NCBI GenBank assembly: GCA_037013495.1
Contig: CM072805.1
Span: 23,690,669 to 23,754,668, forward strand
Origin: Hippophae tibetana
Taxonomy: Eukaryota; Streptophyta; Magnoliopsida; Rosales; Elaeagnaceae
DNA: 64,000 nt
Direction of reading: 5' to 3'
The position numbers and the translations under genes are program-made. The notes beneath the pieces were generated by a model. That model was not told the DNA's origin. It saw nothing but the letters and a program-made list of their open reading frames with translations, and made no database searches. Of this stretch, positions 21,412-35,269 are shown in pieces. How positions within the stretch are numbered: position 1 is the stretch's first letter; each line of letters starts with the position of its first letter.

Positions 21412-23960
21412 ATGGCTGGAACTACGACGTTATCGGTTTCACTGTTGGCCAATGCCACCACTCACCTCTTCCACTCTTCGCCCTTAAACCACCCAATTGC
21501 CCATTACTCATTTCTTCTCCATCATCATGCCCATCGCACTCGCCATAACATCAACATTTGCCGTCTTAGCCGGGTTTTTCATTCTCTCCATCTCTTTCTC
21601 TTTTTTTAATTCCCTCTTCTTCAATGTTTTCATTTTGGGTTAACTTTTTATCAGCGGAACAAATCAAATAACGAAGAGAGATGGGAAGTTGATGAAGCTT
21701 TCCCTTTTGATGGTGATGATTTGGTAGAGGATGATGAGACTGATGAAGAAGATGAAACAGAAAGCAGTATTGATTTGTTAGTGAGGTTTCTTCAAAGCAT
21801 TTACACCAACATCTCAAAGCGTGCCAAGAAGGCCTCTCGTTCTGTTTTACCCGCTGCAATTTCGACCCAGCTGGTATTTCTTTATTGGATTTTAAAAAAA
21901 AATTTATTTCCAATTTTGATTTTGGTACTAGAGGACTTTTGTCTTCTTAGGTTTTATCAGTTTTCATCTTGTATTTATTTCTGCAATTTTGTCAATTATT
22001 AGCAAACATTAAATAGTCATATAGTCATATCTTCGTCTTTGCTTTGTCAAGATGTAAAATTACATTGCACTTATGAAAAGGCTATAATCTTTTTTTGATA
22101 GTATGGAGATGAAAGAAAGTGATGTATATGCAAACACTTTATGGTGTTTGGGTATGTATATAGGAAATTTAGTCATATTACTTTCTGTGAGTAAGTATAT
22201 TCACATGTATAAAAATTGTAACTGAACTCCTTTTAAATAAAATATATTTTAGATTAGTACCTATCTATTAGGTGTAATATTATGAGTCCAATACCTCTAT
22301 AAAAAATGCAGAAATTCATTTCCATGTGTCGTTGGTGCGTGACTGACTTGTTTTTAAAAAATGGACTCTTGCAATCCTTTTTGTAAATGTAGTGGACTTA
22401 TACCACTCTGATTAATAGGTACGTGTCTAAAGTAAATTTTTGTTAAAGATACTGAATTTGGACTACCCTTCATCCTTTACTTAAACCACAACAAGCCGTT
22501 AACATGTTATTTTGAGCCTTAAATCCTTTTCAGCGTCTTGATAATAGAAGCTTAAGACTGGGTTCAATATATGTGTGAAATTTTTTAGGGCGTTATAAGA
22601 GCAATACTATGCATCTCAGCTTGAGATGTATCAAAATCTCTCAATAATGTGTGAACATGTAAACTGATGCATGTCTGAAGTACTTTCCTTCTTATCTACT
22701 AGTTGCTTTGTCAATCTCTCATTTTGGCTATCTTTTATGCTGACCTTAAGCTCCTTCCATTATTGTTATTCTTAAATTGCGTCAACTGTTTGTCAACTCA
22801 AATTAACTTTACTCTCTCGACAAATTGCTAATACAAAATCAACTGTACTTCTCCCTCGGTATGTTAAGATTCATATGTCAATTTCTTCAAACAAATTACT
22901 ATCTAGAAACGATAACATCATCTTTTCAACAGTGAATGTCTTTGAATTCCACCTATTTGATTCTCTGTGCTGTACTACTGAAAAGAAGAATCATATATTA
23001 TTCTGGTTTATTTACTACTTTATTTTCTAATGTTTTAAAATCAGTCCGAAACCTCTGCAAGATAAGACACATATTTCGAACTGTGTCTCTTCTGCGGTTA
23101 GCTTATAAAAAGTTTAATGTATCAATTCCAATATTAATGCTTATATAATGCTACAGACTAATAATCTCTTCCTAGATTATTTCGTTCTACTGTAATTTCT
23201 ACATACGTGGAATGGGAAATTAATGCTGCTAATTTTATTTAGTTTATTTTTCTTCATTTTTATGTTTTCCCTCTCTTTTGGATGGGATTCTCAGGTTTCC
23301 TTTGCAGTTGATGGGGCTCTCCTTTTGGCTTCATTGTCCATTATTAAGGCTCTCCTTGAGGTACTTACCTTTCCCATGATAATCTTTGCATCCACTTCTT
23401 AAATTGTATCTCACTTAATGTACCAATTTATATATCTTTTAGACCCAAAAACCGATTTCACCGAAGAAGAATGCTAGTTGCACCCAATTTTGGACTCAGT
23501 TCACCCAATGCATGCCATTTTGCACTCTTAATTCACAACTTCTCTATTTTACTAGGTCACGGTGCACTGTAGCGTGCATATATTGTGACCATTGCAAAAA
23601 TGTACGTTTATTTCAAAAGTCACACTTGTAAGACCTTACAGTGTTATTTTATTTGAAATACAATTGTCATCTATTTAGGTTCTATGAAATGGAACCTTTT
23701 GTCATTATCATACCAATGTTTGAAAGTTGTTTAAATCATTCTGAAGTTGGATTATCATAGTGAATAATTCAAGAAGCAACGTAAAACCGATGTTGAAGAT
23801 TGAATGTTGATGATAGGTGGTTTGCACCTTTGGCGGCACTGTATTTGTGGTTATCCTGCTCCTCCGTGTGATCTGGGCATCTATTGCTTATTTTCAATCT
23901 AGTAGAAGTAATTTTAATCACCCCGGAAGCTCCTTTGGCACAACGCAACCAGTAACATAA
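21412..23960 (+). CDS. SHW1: SHW1-like protein, four exons, 196 aa
   Basis: Exons 21412-21573, 21655-21873, 23295-23360 and 23817-23960 (TAA), all joined in phase 0 by GT..AG introns. The protein has an N-terminal Ser/Thr/His-rich 50 residues that could be a plastid transit peptide, an acidic stretch (VEDDETDEEDETESS, about residues 74-88), a helical region ending in SKRAKKASRSVLPAAISTQL, and two hydrophobic segments encoded by exons 3 and 4 (about residues 130-172), then the end SSFGTTQPVT. I match it to the plant family annotated SHORT HYPOCOTYL IN WHITE LIGHT 1, described as a regulator of seedling light growth; the hydrophobic segments suggest a membrane protein. ATGs at 21361 and 21412 share one frame; I chose 21412 because the peptide before it looks non-coding. 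It converges with the bHLH gene downstream. Confidence 0.72.
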
Positions 23961-25170
23961 ATTTTGATCATAATTTATAAGTTAAAAAGCCTACATATGT
24001 TTCTTGTTTAGAACTCCTCAAACATTGGAAGCTGTTGGATTATGCTCAATCCTAATGTCTGACTTTAAAAATTCAGGTAGTTTTACCATTCCGTTGAAGA
24101 ATTATTATAGCCCTTGAAGCTCTCCTTTCACTCGTTTCCTTTTGTATTGTGAAAATGAACTCCTACCCTTCTTCATCAAATTTTAGTTCCATATCATAGG
24201 CCCTCTCTCTTACCTTAAGATTTCCATTGTATTCACCCTGTGTTCTTTTATAAGCAACCAACTTCATGTTTGTATGCTATCTGCCCTTTACTTTCTTTCT
24301 TTTTTCCTCCATAAATTTAATGCACATAAAGCACAATGACCAAGTAACACTTGGGTGCATATATGATCCATTTACTTACATAGTTTTATTTTTAACCCCC
24401 TACAGAAAAAAATAAAATAAAAAACATGTTGTTTTTCTTACCACGTAGAACATATAAGCTATGTTTTGTAATATTGCTACTCTAAATTTGTTGTTCAGCA
24501 GTGATTCTAATTATGTCAAATCAATGAGGAAATTGCATTGCTATATTGGCATAAAATGTTAGTTTACTTTTTAAGTTAGTTCCACCTCGACGGCTAGCAC
24601 TTCAATGGTTTGTGATTCATATGAAAGTCAAACGGCTCACACCATTATAAAGCACAAGTAAGAAATAGCATTTTTCTCCTTATAACAAAGATTCCATTTC
24701 CAATTTTTTGGGAAAATTCTAAATATAGTCTTATTTTCAATTTACTACTTTTAGTTGTTTTTTGTTTTAATTTACTACTATTTATTTTCAAATAATTGTA
24801 ATAAAGTATTATCGTGAAATTTTCCCTCATTTTGACTAGAAAGACGATAATAAGCATGTTTAATTTAGAATAAGTAAACATTCTTTACAAGAACAATACT
24901 TATTGGGGAGCTTAAGTTTAGGTAGTGATATAAAGACAAGAATGTGTAGTTTCTATGAGATAAGACTTGGAAAAGAATCCATTTCTTTTCTAGCACACAA
25001 ATAAAAGGGGACTCTATGACTAACTTGAGCAGTCTTAATAGTTGACAATTACAACTTCATGTCTGATGTAGAAGATGAACTTTGATTTAATATAATGAGC
25101 TATAGTAGCTGAAAGTGGAAGCATCACCTATTATGCTTTTATTACTAACTGAAGAGGAGGATAATTTACA
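23961..25170. other. Intergenic region between convergent genes
   Basis: Holds the 3'UTRs of both genes. No ORF, repeat or RNA gene recognised. Confidence 0.55.
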
Positions 25171-27979
25171 CTATGTTGTTCTTTCAAAGCCACCACCGAC
25201 CTGCATATGCAACCACTCAGGTGATGAACCACGTCTGAATTCCCTTGTAGGTTGTGAAGGAAATGCCATGCCGGAAGTATCAAATGTTTGTTGCCCAAAC
25301 TGAAACACCAATGAGAATACTAATTGATCATGACAAATATGAAGTAAAATCAACTCTAACTTCTCTCAAAGCCAAATGATTCAAATGCAAATTTTGAATT
25401 CAAAGAAACATACAAAATGTCTATATTTAATTCAAAGCTGAAGAAAATCCAGGAAACTTTAACTACCTTCTGAATATTAACAAGTCTATTAAGAACAGGA
25501 AAATCATCAAATGATACATTATGCAATTAATCAAAATGGAAGAAAGAAAAACGAATCTTTCTGCATAAAATACAAACAAGCTTTTGAACTACTAATATTC
25601 TCCAATAAATTGTTTTTCCCAATTTCAAACCAAAAAGTCTATTGGAATCTTTTCTTCGCTATTAGGTAATAAAATTCAATGAAACTTAAACCCTAAAATA
25701 GGTACATATTGCTACGACTTACATCTTTAGGAGGAAATATGTCAATGGCGTGGTTCATTCTTGAGTTCACTGTTTCAAGCTTCATAGACAAGAACTGTAA
25801 ATGCCAGTAAATATGTTAGGCTGATGTTGAGGTTTTATGTGAGGAGTTTTACAGTAAAACTCAACATGCAGCCTTATTTGGTAGAATGATTCATACCTCA
25901 ACCTGACGTTGTAGAGATTGAATGTAATTAATGATCTCATCAAGGACCAATGCTTTCCCAATTACCTGAAACAAGATGAAGGAACTCGTTAATACTCAGT
26001 TTCAAGTTTCAACATCATAATCAGGAATCTGATACCAGTACTACAGTACTACTATTGTATTATGTACAATCTATAAGTCTCTTCACCTAGTCCTTAAGAA
26101 AAGAGAAGAGGACGCCATCCAGTTTTGGTAATATATATATATATATTCCTTTTGTGGGTCACATATAAGAACGTTTAACCGTAAAAATAAATAAATAATG
26201 AGTGGCCCATATTTTAGATAATACCAATGTAACAAAACTATTTTTGTGCAAGGGAAAATATATCTATATAACATTATTGATGTCACCTACGGATAATTAT
26301 TACTTATCTGATAGTTAAATTAAAGAGATAGTTAAGAAGATATTAGGAGATAATCTGTTATTTGAATTTCAATAAAGGCCATTAGCATGTGACCTCATCA
26401 ATTAGGGCTAAGCCAAAAAAAAACATAGGTTAGAAGATTTTTGAAAAAAAATATTACTTTTAAAACTTGTAATTATAAAAATAATACCCCTTATGTTAAT
26501 ACATTTTGACTTAAAAAAAATCTAACATATCATTTTTTTATTTTTAATGCAGTTGAAGTTCGTCTAATTGTACACCATGAGATGTTATTTTTATTGTTAT
26601 ATGTTTTAAATGATTTTTTTTTCTTTTTAGTAATTTCCCAATATTTTTTATTTCACAATATTTTCAGGCAGGTCTTAAGAACTTCTTTTTATACTTGAAA
26701 GCCGGAGGTAATACACGTATATTACGTCTAGCAATAACAAGAAAGTGAAATTTAAAATTCCAATACCATACCTTATTACAACCAGGAACCAGATCTTGGA
26801 GAATCTTCATTCTCTCACTGATCTTTTCTCTTCTAGCCTGTCCATTCCACCATAAGTTTCCAGTCAGCAAATTCACCCCATAGCATTTTGATATAAAATC
26901 TTTAAGTGCAAGCTACTGTTAAATTATGTTCACATAGTACTTATACATCTTCAAAAAGAATTGTGGTTGTCTCTATATCTAAAGTCCAGTCCCTTAAAAT
27001 TTCGACAATAATGGAAATAAGTTGACACTAAAAGATGTTCAATAACACCATGGTTGAAAAGAACAAAGTAAATTACTCTTTCCGCTAGACTGTGACTATC
27101 TGTTGCTTGACCCCTTCTCGCTCGTACATGGATGTAGTCCTGCTTAGGTGGATCAGGCGGCCGAGTAATTTGTTCCACAGGCTTGCCTGAGTCGGATTCT
27201 GCTTCGGTTTTCGACTCACGAGTCTCATTTTTACATCCTGAAGTTTTAAGCCGTTTTCCATTACAATCATTCTGCCAAAGCATTAGAAAGAAAATCGTCA
27301 TCAGAAGTAACAAAATTATATGCCTCACAGCCTTTGTTATTACTTCCTAACAATCGGCACCAAATGAACAACAACCAAATCACTACGCACTTTCAGTGTC
27401 TAAACTCTCAACTCTCAACTCTAAATTGTATCTGGGCCTAAAGATACGCGGGAAATCACCAGAAAGCAATGAAAATTTAACAAAAGGTAAACGAAATTTC
27501 TTTTTTCCATCTGAGCCAAATTAGCCAATCCAAATTAGTATACGCGACCACATTTAGAGAAGCGCTAAACCAAATCCAAATTCGAAGTTGCTAATAAATC
27601 AAAAAGGAGATAAAAGTATAAGAACGAATACCAATTCATTCCCACTGCTAGTAGAGACGCACTTGCCAGATTCATCTTCCGCATTACGACGCTTCCTGAC
27701 ACCGCCATTACAACCAACTCCAACTCCACCTCCATGACTCCCTCTGCTATCCAAACTCATCAGATCATTGGCCGAAACTTCCCGATTCCTACCCGAAATA
27801 TCCCCAAACTGAGGTAAATTATGACCAAACTGAGGCATCCGCAATCCCAATCCACCTCCAGATTCGACAACACTCGCACCGCTTCCATTCATTGGAAATT
27901 GCCAGATCTCGGCCAGATTAAACGATGTCGCATTAGCATTCCCAAACGACCCCTCGTTCATCAACGTACCCGGATCCAT
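25171..27979 (-). CDS. bHLH79: bHLH transcription factor, bHLH79/BPE-like, six exons, 292 aa
   Basis: Exons (minus strand) 27979-27632, 27271-27077, 26837-26772, 25965-25897, 25794-25723 and 25299-25171, all in phase 0 with GT..AG borders. The basic region and first helix are spread over exons 2 and 3 ([18 protein letters not shown]), the loop and second helix over exons 3 and 4 ([20 protein letters not shown]). The His, Glu and Arg that read a CACGTG/CANNTG box are all present. The preceding [15 protein letters not shown] and the end [18 protein letters not shown] are signatures of the bHLH31/79/BPE subfamily, which regulates cell expansion and growth (family knowledge). The N-terminal 150 residues are Gly/Ser-rich and probably disordered. 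No break is seen; this is the best-preserved gene here. Confidence 0.93.
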
Positions 27980-28330
27980 CTATCAGCTCTGATCCAATTC
28001 AAAGCTCAATCTCTATAACCCGAATCCAAATAACAGTCTCAACATACGTTTGAGAATGAAAAATAGAAAGAAAACTGTAAACCGAAGCAAAAGCAAGTAT
28101 TTATTATAGCTTCTGGAATCAAACAGTTCGTTAAGTCAAGTAGTTACGATTCTTTAAAATTTGGATAGCGAGAACAGAGAAATCTGAGCTTTTAAGTATC
28201 TTCGAAAAGTAAGCTGAGATTCAGAAAAAAGATTCAGAGAAGGCATTTGAAAGTGAGAGATGTAGATAAGACTCATAAGAGTTGCATTTAGTATGCGTGA
28301 GATCTGCTTCGACAGTGGAGTTGGTGCGAG
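27980..28330 (-). promoter_or_regulatory. 5'UTR and proximal promoter of the bHLH gene
   Basis: Moderate G+C stretch directly upstream of the bHLH start codon, ending where pure AT-rich DNA begins at about 28350. No core element identified with confidence. Confidence 0.4.
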
Positions 28331-30151
28331 TGCCCACTCAACTCGTTACTGTTTGGCTATTTTATTTTACTTTTTTATTTTTAATTGGATATATTTTTTT
28401 AAATTTTTAAAACTTTATATATAATTTCTTAAAATTTTAAATTATATGATTTATTATCCTAAATTTCTAACACTTTACGTATATATTTTAAATTTCTAAT
28501 TCATAAATATATATTTTAGTATTTAAATTGGGATATATACATTAAATTTAAAAAATTTAAAAATTTAAAAATTAAACTATATATTTAAAAAATTTAAAAA
28601 TTTATGGATAAATTTATTTAAATTAAAAAAAAAAAGAGTGCGGGTAGCTATTTGACAGAGACGAGACATCGGTAGACGGACAAAGTCATTTGATTGCATT
28701 TGCCAGTGAGGTATTCTCGGAGGGTCCAGCGTTTCAATGTTTTTTTCATTTTCTTCTCACCTAAGTTTGTTTCAATCTCCATTCATACTTAGGCCTACAC
28801 GTAACTCGAATTTTCATATGCTGATGCAGTTAGTCGTAAAATCAAATTATATTATATAAAATAAAATTTTAAAATTAAGTAGAAAATTTATCTCATTAAA
28901 GAGTATTAATAATGGACGTATGTTTGAATTTTTAAATTAAAAATAATATATTTTTGTTTTAAAAAATTAAATAAAATTTTATAATAAAATTATATTGATT
29001 TATAAAACATTAAAATAAAATAAATTATATGTTATTTTAAATATAAATTATTTCATTAAAATATTCATTAATAATTTCATATTAATACGATCATAATTAA
29101 TATAACAAAACAGTATTTGATGTGAAACACATAGTGATAACCACACATCCACGAGTACAAGTACATCCTAATTAACGCAAAGTCGCAAAGTACAATGAAC
29201 AGAATATATTTTATTTTTTATTTTCTTTGGCTGAGAATCGTACAAAGGAAAATTAGAAGCCGAGTGAGTTTCTCATGTCACGAATCACGAAATGTATTCT
29301 AAAATATGTTCATGGTAATTTTTACGTGCGTATTCGATAAATTAGTTTTTTTTTTTTTAAATTAGCTAATCATTGTTAATGATTAATTTGTTATGAATTT
29401 ATCATATAGTTCTTACTTCTTAACGGTCTACTTATTATTATCAGTTCAAGATAAATATGATTTTGTACTTTGACGAGGAGGATGTGTGTTGTCCATGGCC
29501 AAATATAAAAAAAACCGCCTGTTTTTAATGTAACCTACTTTTCCCCTAATTTTATTTTTAATCTTTAAAAAAAATATTTTTTCATTTTTTATAAAAAAAA
29601 TTATACTATATTTATAAATATAAAAAAAATATTTGAAGTATTGAAAATAAAATTTTATTTATAATTAAAAATATAAATAACTAGTATTCTACGTCACAAA
29701 TCTATAATTAGTATATATAAAGTATATATTTGTGATTAAAGATTATTAAGAAAATAAAATATAAAAAAGTTAAGAATTTCAAATTTATAATTATTTTTAT
29801 AACAAAATTATTTATATATTGATACATTATATAATAATCCTAAAAAATATAATAGTGATTCAATTTTTTAGATAATTGATCAAATATAAATAATAAAAAT
29901 ATAAAAATAAATATAAAAGTATCTAAGTATATCATTTATATATATAAATATATAACAACATCATGTATATCAATATTCAAATAAATTATATATTAATTCA
30001 AGAATAAATAATATGATACTTCTTATTAATTTCATCTATTATTATTTTAAAAAATAGTAAAATATTATAGTTTTTTTGAAAAAAATTATTATAAATTTTA
30101 ATATTATCCACCTACGACACCACATTATTAATGATATATATATCGATTTGT
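28331..30151. other. AT-rich spacer, nothing recognised
   Basis: Strongly AT-rich. A short G+C-richer stretch at 28640-28740 has no recognisable coding or RNA content. Confidence 0.6.
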
Positions 30152-31001
30152 CACTATTATAAAATGTGTCATTTAAATTGATATATAAAGTCAATTTTTG
30201 GAAAAAAAATTCACGCATAATGAATTTAAAGTCAGTTTGATGTAGAACCGATGTTTCATATAACATTAATTGACGTGTTGAACCGACGCTTACACAAGTG
30301 AATTTTCCTTTTCTCTACTTTTTTTCACTATCAAACACAATTTTTAATTTGCAGCACTGTAAACAACACCCAAAAACCCAAAATTGAGCTTAACTTCTTC
30401 CACTCTTTCTCATTTTTCGGCCACCTACGATCACCAATTATAGCACCGTTTAATGAGTTTTCTTTCTCTCTAAATTATCTTTAAGATCTCCCAAGTTTTT
30501 GAGAAAAATACTCAAATATTCTATACCTATTTTCTCACTTATAAAACACTTTTTTTCTTCATTTCCTTTATTTTGTCATTTCATTTACTCTTATAAATAT
30601 TTCTATTAATCCTACGTAGTTATTATTCACTTTGCGTTATTTTTTGTATATTATGTGTATAATTTTTTGTATTATGTATGTTATTATTTTTATTATGTAG
30701 ATTTTGTATAAATATTTCGTAATAAAATAAATTTATATATATATATATATTTATGAATGTGATTTAAAGTTGATGTTTAATTTATTTATTTATGTTAAAA
30801 TGAAATGAGAAATGCATGATTCAACAATATGATGCTCATTAAAATATTTGTGATTTGAAATAGTGTAATTATTTAAAAAAATCTTAATAGTCATAAAATT
30901 GTTATATAAATTCATATGTCATTGAATATAGATTCTTAAGTAAAGTAGAAAATGAGTAAAATATGTATTAAAAAAAATTAAAATCGGTATAGTTTTTAAT
31001 G
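30152..31001 (+). mobile_element. Small CACTA-derived element, old copy (family m)
   Basis: Starts CACTATTATAAAATGTG, followed by degenerate AAAGTCA / AACCGACG subterminal motifs, and aligns along its whole length with the complete copy at 56495-57441 (shared blocks such as TTTTTAATTTGCA, AATCCTACG, TTTCGTAATAAAATAAATTTATAT). The right end TAGTTTTTAATG is decayed. Flanks TGT / TTT are a possible mutated target duplication. No coding capacity. Confidence 0.75.
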
Positions 31002-32795
31002 TTTCCATATTTACATAATGATTGCTATTTTATGGAATATGCTCATCTATTTTTTTTTTACTTAGTTAGATTTACATCATATATTTCTAATTTAAAAGTT
31101 AAAATATTATTTTTTATTGATAATTTTAAAACAATGTAATTATAAGTTTAAAATTTAGAAATGATCAAACAAATAAAACAGTCTACTCCTATTTTATTGT
31201 CTAAAGATTTGTAATTAATTACGTTTAATACTCACAATATATGAAATTAGTTTCAAATATGTCTAAAATATTTACCAGTTACAATTATGACATTAATTTA
31301 TATGTAATGATAAAATATACCAACAATAGGTATATTTAAATTTATATTTATTCCAAAAATATATAAATAATGATAAAAATATATATAATATTATACATAT
31401 TTTTATTATTATTATTTGTATATTATAAACATAATTATAATTAAATAATTTATAACTAATTCTAAACTTTAAAACATAATTTTTATTACTAATTCATTGT
31501 GATATTTTTTCAAGATTATTATCTGAGCCTACGATACACTGTCACCCTCTTCGAGATCAATCACAAATTTATAATTATTATTTTTTACAATGTAGTAAAG
31601 TGCCCATCAGCCCATATTCCCGAAGTTCAACTGGAAGTTGTATAATGTCTCATACTTAATTATCATATATTATTATTATTATTAAATATAAAAGTAGTAA
31701 AAATACAAAGAAAAAAACAAATATTAAAGATTTTAAAATAATTTTTCATAAATTTATTGGATATTTTACTAAACTAATTATACTTTTTAATTTAATACCT
31801 TAAAATATTTTTAAAAAATAAAAGCTGATATTTATTGTATACTATCTTTATGTTTAATGAAGTTCTTTACTGTTTTATCAAAAAAAAAAAAAAGAGAATG
31901 TGCATGAGATGGATTTGAACGATTAATAAGTATAATTATCTCGTAATAATTTTAGATATGATTGAATAATAACTGGTTTATGAATAAATTAAATGATAGA
32001 TTTTTTTACAATATATTCACTATTATTATTTTTTAATATTTATTTAAAAATATATTTAATTTTAAAAAATTAAAATGTTAACGTAATTCTTATTTTACTA
32101 CATTATTTAAATTATTAGTATTGATTTTTATTTTTTAATTATTTAGCACATATTCTAAGTAAAATAAAAAATATAAAGTAAGAATAAATAAAATTCAATC
32201 AAATTATTTATAATATTGTGTTTTTATTATTAAAAATATATTTTTCTATACAATCATTTATGTTAGGATTTGTCCAAATTTTAGAGAGAGAATTTAAAAA
32301 GAAGTTAGAACAATGATGAAATGTGTGAATTTCTTGGGATGTCGATTACATAGTATGGATATATGAAAATACATCAAAAAATGGTATAAAAGTAAAAATA
32401 TACTTATAGATCGGGGTTGACCACCTAAGACTCAGTCAGACAGACGACCCCATATACACAATAGAGGGTAGGATTGTCCCTTAAGTTCAAGTTGTGCTTG
32501 GACAATCTCTTGGTTCGAGGTGTCATCTAGCTCCGGTTGTTACTTGGCCAATCTAAACATCCAATATATATATATATATATATAAATAATATTAGTATAT
32601 GTTCGATTTTGAGTAACTGTAGTTTCGGTATTGCAATAAACATCTTAGACCCACATCTTATTAGTTACAATTATTTTAAAAAATGTAAGATTTTTAAGGA
32701 TAATCACAGTATTAATTATCCATAGTTAAAATTTTTATCCCTATTCATACTTAAATATGTCAATTTGAGCTGTGTGTGTAGTTTTTTACTAGAAA
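31002..32795. other. AT-rich spacer, nothing recognised
   Basis: Only TA microsatellites (for example about 32562-32583) and a G+C-richer island at 32410-32550 without recognisable content. Confidence 0.55.
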
Positions 32796-33640
32796 ATGTT
32801 TTTTTAACTACAATTTCATATATGTATTAGTTTACATTTTATAATATAATTAAATATCTATTATAATAAATAATCATACAATTACTTTAATATGTCATAT
32901 TCTCAATCTGACATTCAATAACATAATAACATTATTTATACATACAATAATCTATTTTATTTTATCTCTTGTATGACCAAAAATATTAGGTTCTATTATC
33001 TGTCTATACTCCTTAAAGTATACATTTCAACATTTGGTATAAATTAAGTCAATTGATTTATAGTATAATAAGGTATGTTCTAAGAGAACACTAATTGAAG
33101 GGGTGTGACTTTAAACTTTGTTCAATGTCAATGGATGTCGAGATGCATGATTTGCATAATTATTTAGTTTAAAGAACACTCTCTAGGAGTATGTAATGTA
33201 TAGTTTTTTATTAATTTTTTTTTATTTTACAATAACTTCATGTATCTATGTAACAATACGAATATCATAGTATAACTGATTATTTATTATAGTATATGAT
33301 CTCACGATTACTTTAATATCTTACTGTCTAATCTAACACCCAAACACACTGATATATTATTTGATATATACAACAATATTTTTTATTTTATCTCTTATAA
33401 GATTAAAAAATATACACATATATATATATAAAAACTCTCTTGATTGGCGTCTCTCACTACTTCCTAAAGTATGCACTTTAACATTTGGATAAGGTTAATT
33501 GATTTGTAGCACAATAATATATATTTCAAGTGACAACTTAATAAAAGGACGAGTTCAAACTTTATCTAATGTGAATCGGTGTGAAGGTTGATAAGTTGTG
33601 TAATTATTTATTTTTAGGAACTCCCTAGGAATAAGAAAAT
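32796..33640. repeat. Diverged tandem duplication, unit about 420 bp
   Basis: Copy 1 (about 32796-33205) and copy 2 (about 33206-33640) share in order an ACAAT...TTCAT start, AATTACTTTAATATNTNA, TTTTATTTTATCTCTT, CTTCCTAAAGTATNCA, TTAACATTTGG, GGTTAATTGATTT and a CTCTAGGA end. Confidence 0.75.
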
Positions 33641-35269
33641 CTACATAAGGTGTGCATTTTCAAAATGGCAGTAGACATGTAGATTTGGCTTAATCGACCC
33701 AAAATTTGATTTACCTTGCTTGATTCAACCTAGCTTAATGCCTGATCATGGCCAAACATTCATTCTATGAACCCAATCCAAACTTGGTCCGACGTTAGAG
33801 TTAAGTTTAAATTTTATATGACTTTGATAATTTCATTGGAATTTTTAGGAATTTTAGCATAATTTAAACTCAAACGCTAATTTAAATTAATTCAAAGTTC
33901 AAAATATTAAGCCAAAACATATCCAAATAATTTTAAGGTTGGACTTAAGGCTTCTATTTAAATTGAAAATCTAACCTAGTTCGAAAATATACATAGGCCT
34001 ACAATATCCAACATGAACTTGGCCCGAACCCCAAGTTTTAATATTGGGTTAGCCTCGACTGAGATGTATTGGTTGTATTTATGCTATTTCCATCCACTTG
34101 AACGTTTTTCGTGAGTTTCAAATGATTTGGACTGGCTCAACTCGTTTAAACCCTGCTCATTTTAAGTGAGTTATAACTCAATTCAATTTATCTAATTTTT
34201 AAATGAACTAAACAAAGTTAAGCTCATTTTTATCTAAGCTATTCAGAACATCTCATTTAGTTTTTTTTTAATCACATTTATTTATTTTTATTAAACATTT
34301 TTTTGAAATATATTGACTTATTTAATTTTATTTTTTTTGCAAGCTTATGATATTAAATAGAATGAATTATTATATTTATTGGGCTCATTTTTGACATGTT
34401 TATGATATTAATTTTTTAAATCTTAGTTAATGATGTGATGATTTTAAAAAATTAATGGTTTAAGTTTGTTGATCAATGAAAAACTTAATTTTTTAGAAAG
34501 AAAAAATATGTTGTTTGAGTAAACAAAATGTTAAAAAATATAACCTCTTAGTAGAAAAAATCAATAAAAAAAATGTTAATCCAAAAAAATTGTTAAATAA
34601 ACTAGTGAACTATTCATTTAAGTTCGTGTATTAAATAAACTGATTTTTTTTTAACTCATAAACTTATTGACTCAATTTTAAATAGATTTAGCAACTCTTT
34701 TGAAATTTATATTTGTGAGTACTACTCTTCGAACTTGGAATCTAATGCAATCATTATATTGTTGTGGGTAACAAATCCTTATCAAATAATGGGTTTTGAA
34801 GAGTGTCAATTTTGTCTCTCCGACCTGATAACTAGTATCGATATGCATTTTTTTTTTTTTTTTAGTAATGGTTTTTATTTCTGTTGGATACTTGAAGGGT
34901 GTCCCAAACATTTTGAGACTTCATTGGTGTTTTAATAATTTGATATCCTTTTGAATTAGTAAATTGTTTAGCTTTTTATTATTATTATTTGTATGAGCTA
35001 TAACAAATTGATATGTGGATTGATATATAACTTATCAATGGAATAATATTAAAAAAGAAATTATTTTTATGGTCTAAAAACAAGATTTTCGCTATAAAGA
35101 TCATGGCTATGTAAAGATAAAATCCTTTCAGTAATTCAAGTTTGAACCTTTTTTAATTAATTTTCAAAATTGTAACTACTGTATTAATTATTGAAAGACA
35201 ATATAAAAGAAATTGAATATATATATATATATATTAATAATTAGGTTGGTTCATCTTGCACGTTTACAC
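33641..35269. other. AT-rich spacer, nothing firm
   Basis: 33660-34200 resembles old repeat DNA with GGCCTA/GGGTT motifs, but no ends could be found. ORFs near 34678-34935 overlap on both strands and contain a T16 run; no domain recognised. Confidence 0.45.

Noticed and set aside
21566-21913. Minus-strand ORF of 115 codons
   Set aside because: Shadow of exons 1-2 of the SHW1-like gene; the plus-strand frame continues in phase through three introns.
34678-34935. Overlapping ORFs on both strands near 34.8 kb
   Set aside because: Both depend on an A/T homopolymer, and neither shows a recognisable motif.
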